Below, one piece after another: positions 63,601 through 64,000 of a stretch of DNA of 64,000 nt. Position 1 is the first letter of the stretch. Each line of letters begins with the position of its first letter. The DNA comes from Zeus faber. Lineage: Eukaryota; Chordata; Actinopteri; Zeiformes; Zeidae. Below the pieces are notes generated by a model. The model saw nothing but the letters and a program-made list of their open reading frames with translations. It did not search any database and was not told the DNA's origin. The translations under genes were made by a program, and so were the position numbers. The DNA lies in NCBI GenBank assembly GCA_960531495.1, contig OY482847.1:15180187-15244186 (forward strand), given 5' to 3'.

Positions 63601-64000
63601 CATTTTTCATGCAGTGTTAATTTTCATGTCTCACTAAGAAGAATGAGTCAATTGTTTTGTTCTGATGTTCCCCATAATATTGGTCTATAGGATTCAGTAA
63701 TAATTTATTGAGTTGTAGATATAAGCGATTAGTAAAGTTTGGAATTCAGAATTAACATTGGTAGTGGAAAAAGTGCTCCACCCTAATAATGATTCACAGT
63801 CCTACCTTTTAAATATTGACAAATAGTTAACACTGATCTAGTACATTTCTATTACATTACAAAATACAATTTCTATTATAGTACATTCATTTTGTTTTTA
63901 GTATTTTGGATATGTTGGACACTAAACAAAATGGTAAACATTATTAAAGTAGTATCGTAAAGCTAATTTTGACCCCTTGCAAGTGGACGCAGAGGGCCAC
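60644..64000. other. Right-end region without recognised gene
   Basis: About 3.4 kb of AT-rich, low-repeat sequence. The only ORFs are short (for example 63407-63637) with no family resemblance or splice context. It may be the first intron of a gene starting near 58.9 kb, or intergenic. No transposon ends, RNA genes or microsatellites longer than about 20 bp were found. Confidence 0.5.

Noticed and set aside
63407-63637. 76-codon ORF near the right end
   Set aside because: AT-rich, no similarity recognised, no exon boundaries. Length is expected by chance.

Overview
The window is nuclear DNA of a ray-finned (teleost) fish. The evidence is vertebrate genes split into many short GT-AG exons, decayed Tc1-like transposons of types common in fish, and an extreme density of long (CA)n/(TG)n tracts. 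It is not prokaryotic: there are no operons and no long intron-free genes apart from transposon remains. The species cannot be named from the sequence alone.

Five protein-coding genes were rebuilt exon by exon, and reading phase closes across every junction. (1) cnst (consortin), minus strand, coding 14414->2649, 11 coding exons, about 805 aa. (2) tfb2m (mitochondrial transcription factor B2), minus, 26543->21662, 9 exons, about 451 aa. (3) sccpdh (saccharopine dehydrogenase-like oxidoreductase), plus, 33321->40404, 12 exons, 426 aa. (4) A divergent rhodopsin-family 7TM receptor, plus, 42735->43769, 2 exons, 303 aa, with a relic of its N-terminus 1.3 kb upstream. (5) gcfc2 (GC-rich sequence DNA-binding factor 2), minus, 55172->45084, 18 exons, about 853 aa. 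CNST, TFB2M and SCCPDH are also neighbours on human 1q44, so that block is conserved synteny. GCFC2 lies elsewhere in human.

Layout: 1-2.6 kb is cnst 3' UTR and flank; 2.6-18.8 kb cnst; 18.8-21.7 kb spacer; 21.7-27.9 kb tfb2m and its GC-box promoter; 27.9-33.1 kb GC-rich DNA, a nearly complete Tc1-like element and a decayed retroelement gag-like relic; 33.1-41.2 kb sccpdh; 41.2-43.8 kb receptor; 45.1-55.3 kb gcfc2; 55.5-58.2 kb a stack of a ~1 kb palindrome, a 220-bp (AAT)n tract and a 1.3-kb C/T-rich satellite; 58.3-59.0 kb a GC-rich possible promoter; 59.8-60.6 kb an internally deleted Tc1 copy; 60.6-64 kb nothing recognisable.

The genes do not form a pathway. TFB2M acts in mitochondrial transcription, GCFC2 in spliceosome disassembly, consortin in trafficking, and SCCPDH is a putative membrane-associated oxidoreductase. 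The most unusual signals are: the near-complete palindrome; the C/T satellite with a ~148-bp higher-order period; long sense-strand TG tracts abutting exon edges in three genes; a cnst exon that seems truncated by a TG microsatellite; a transposon terminal repeat that seems to supply the branch point of cnst's start-codon exon; and a 7TM receptor lacking several class A hallmarks.
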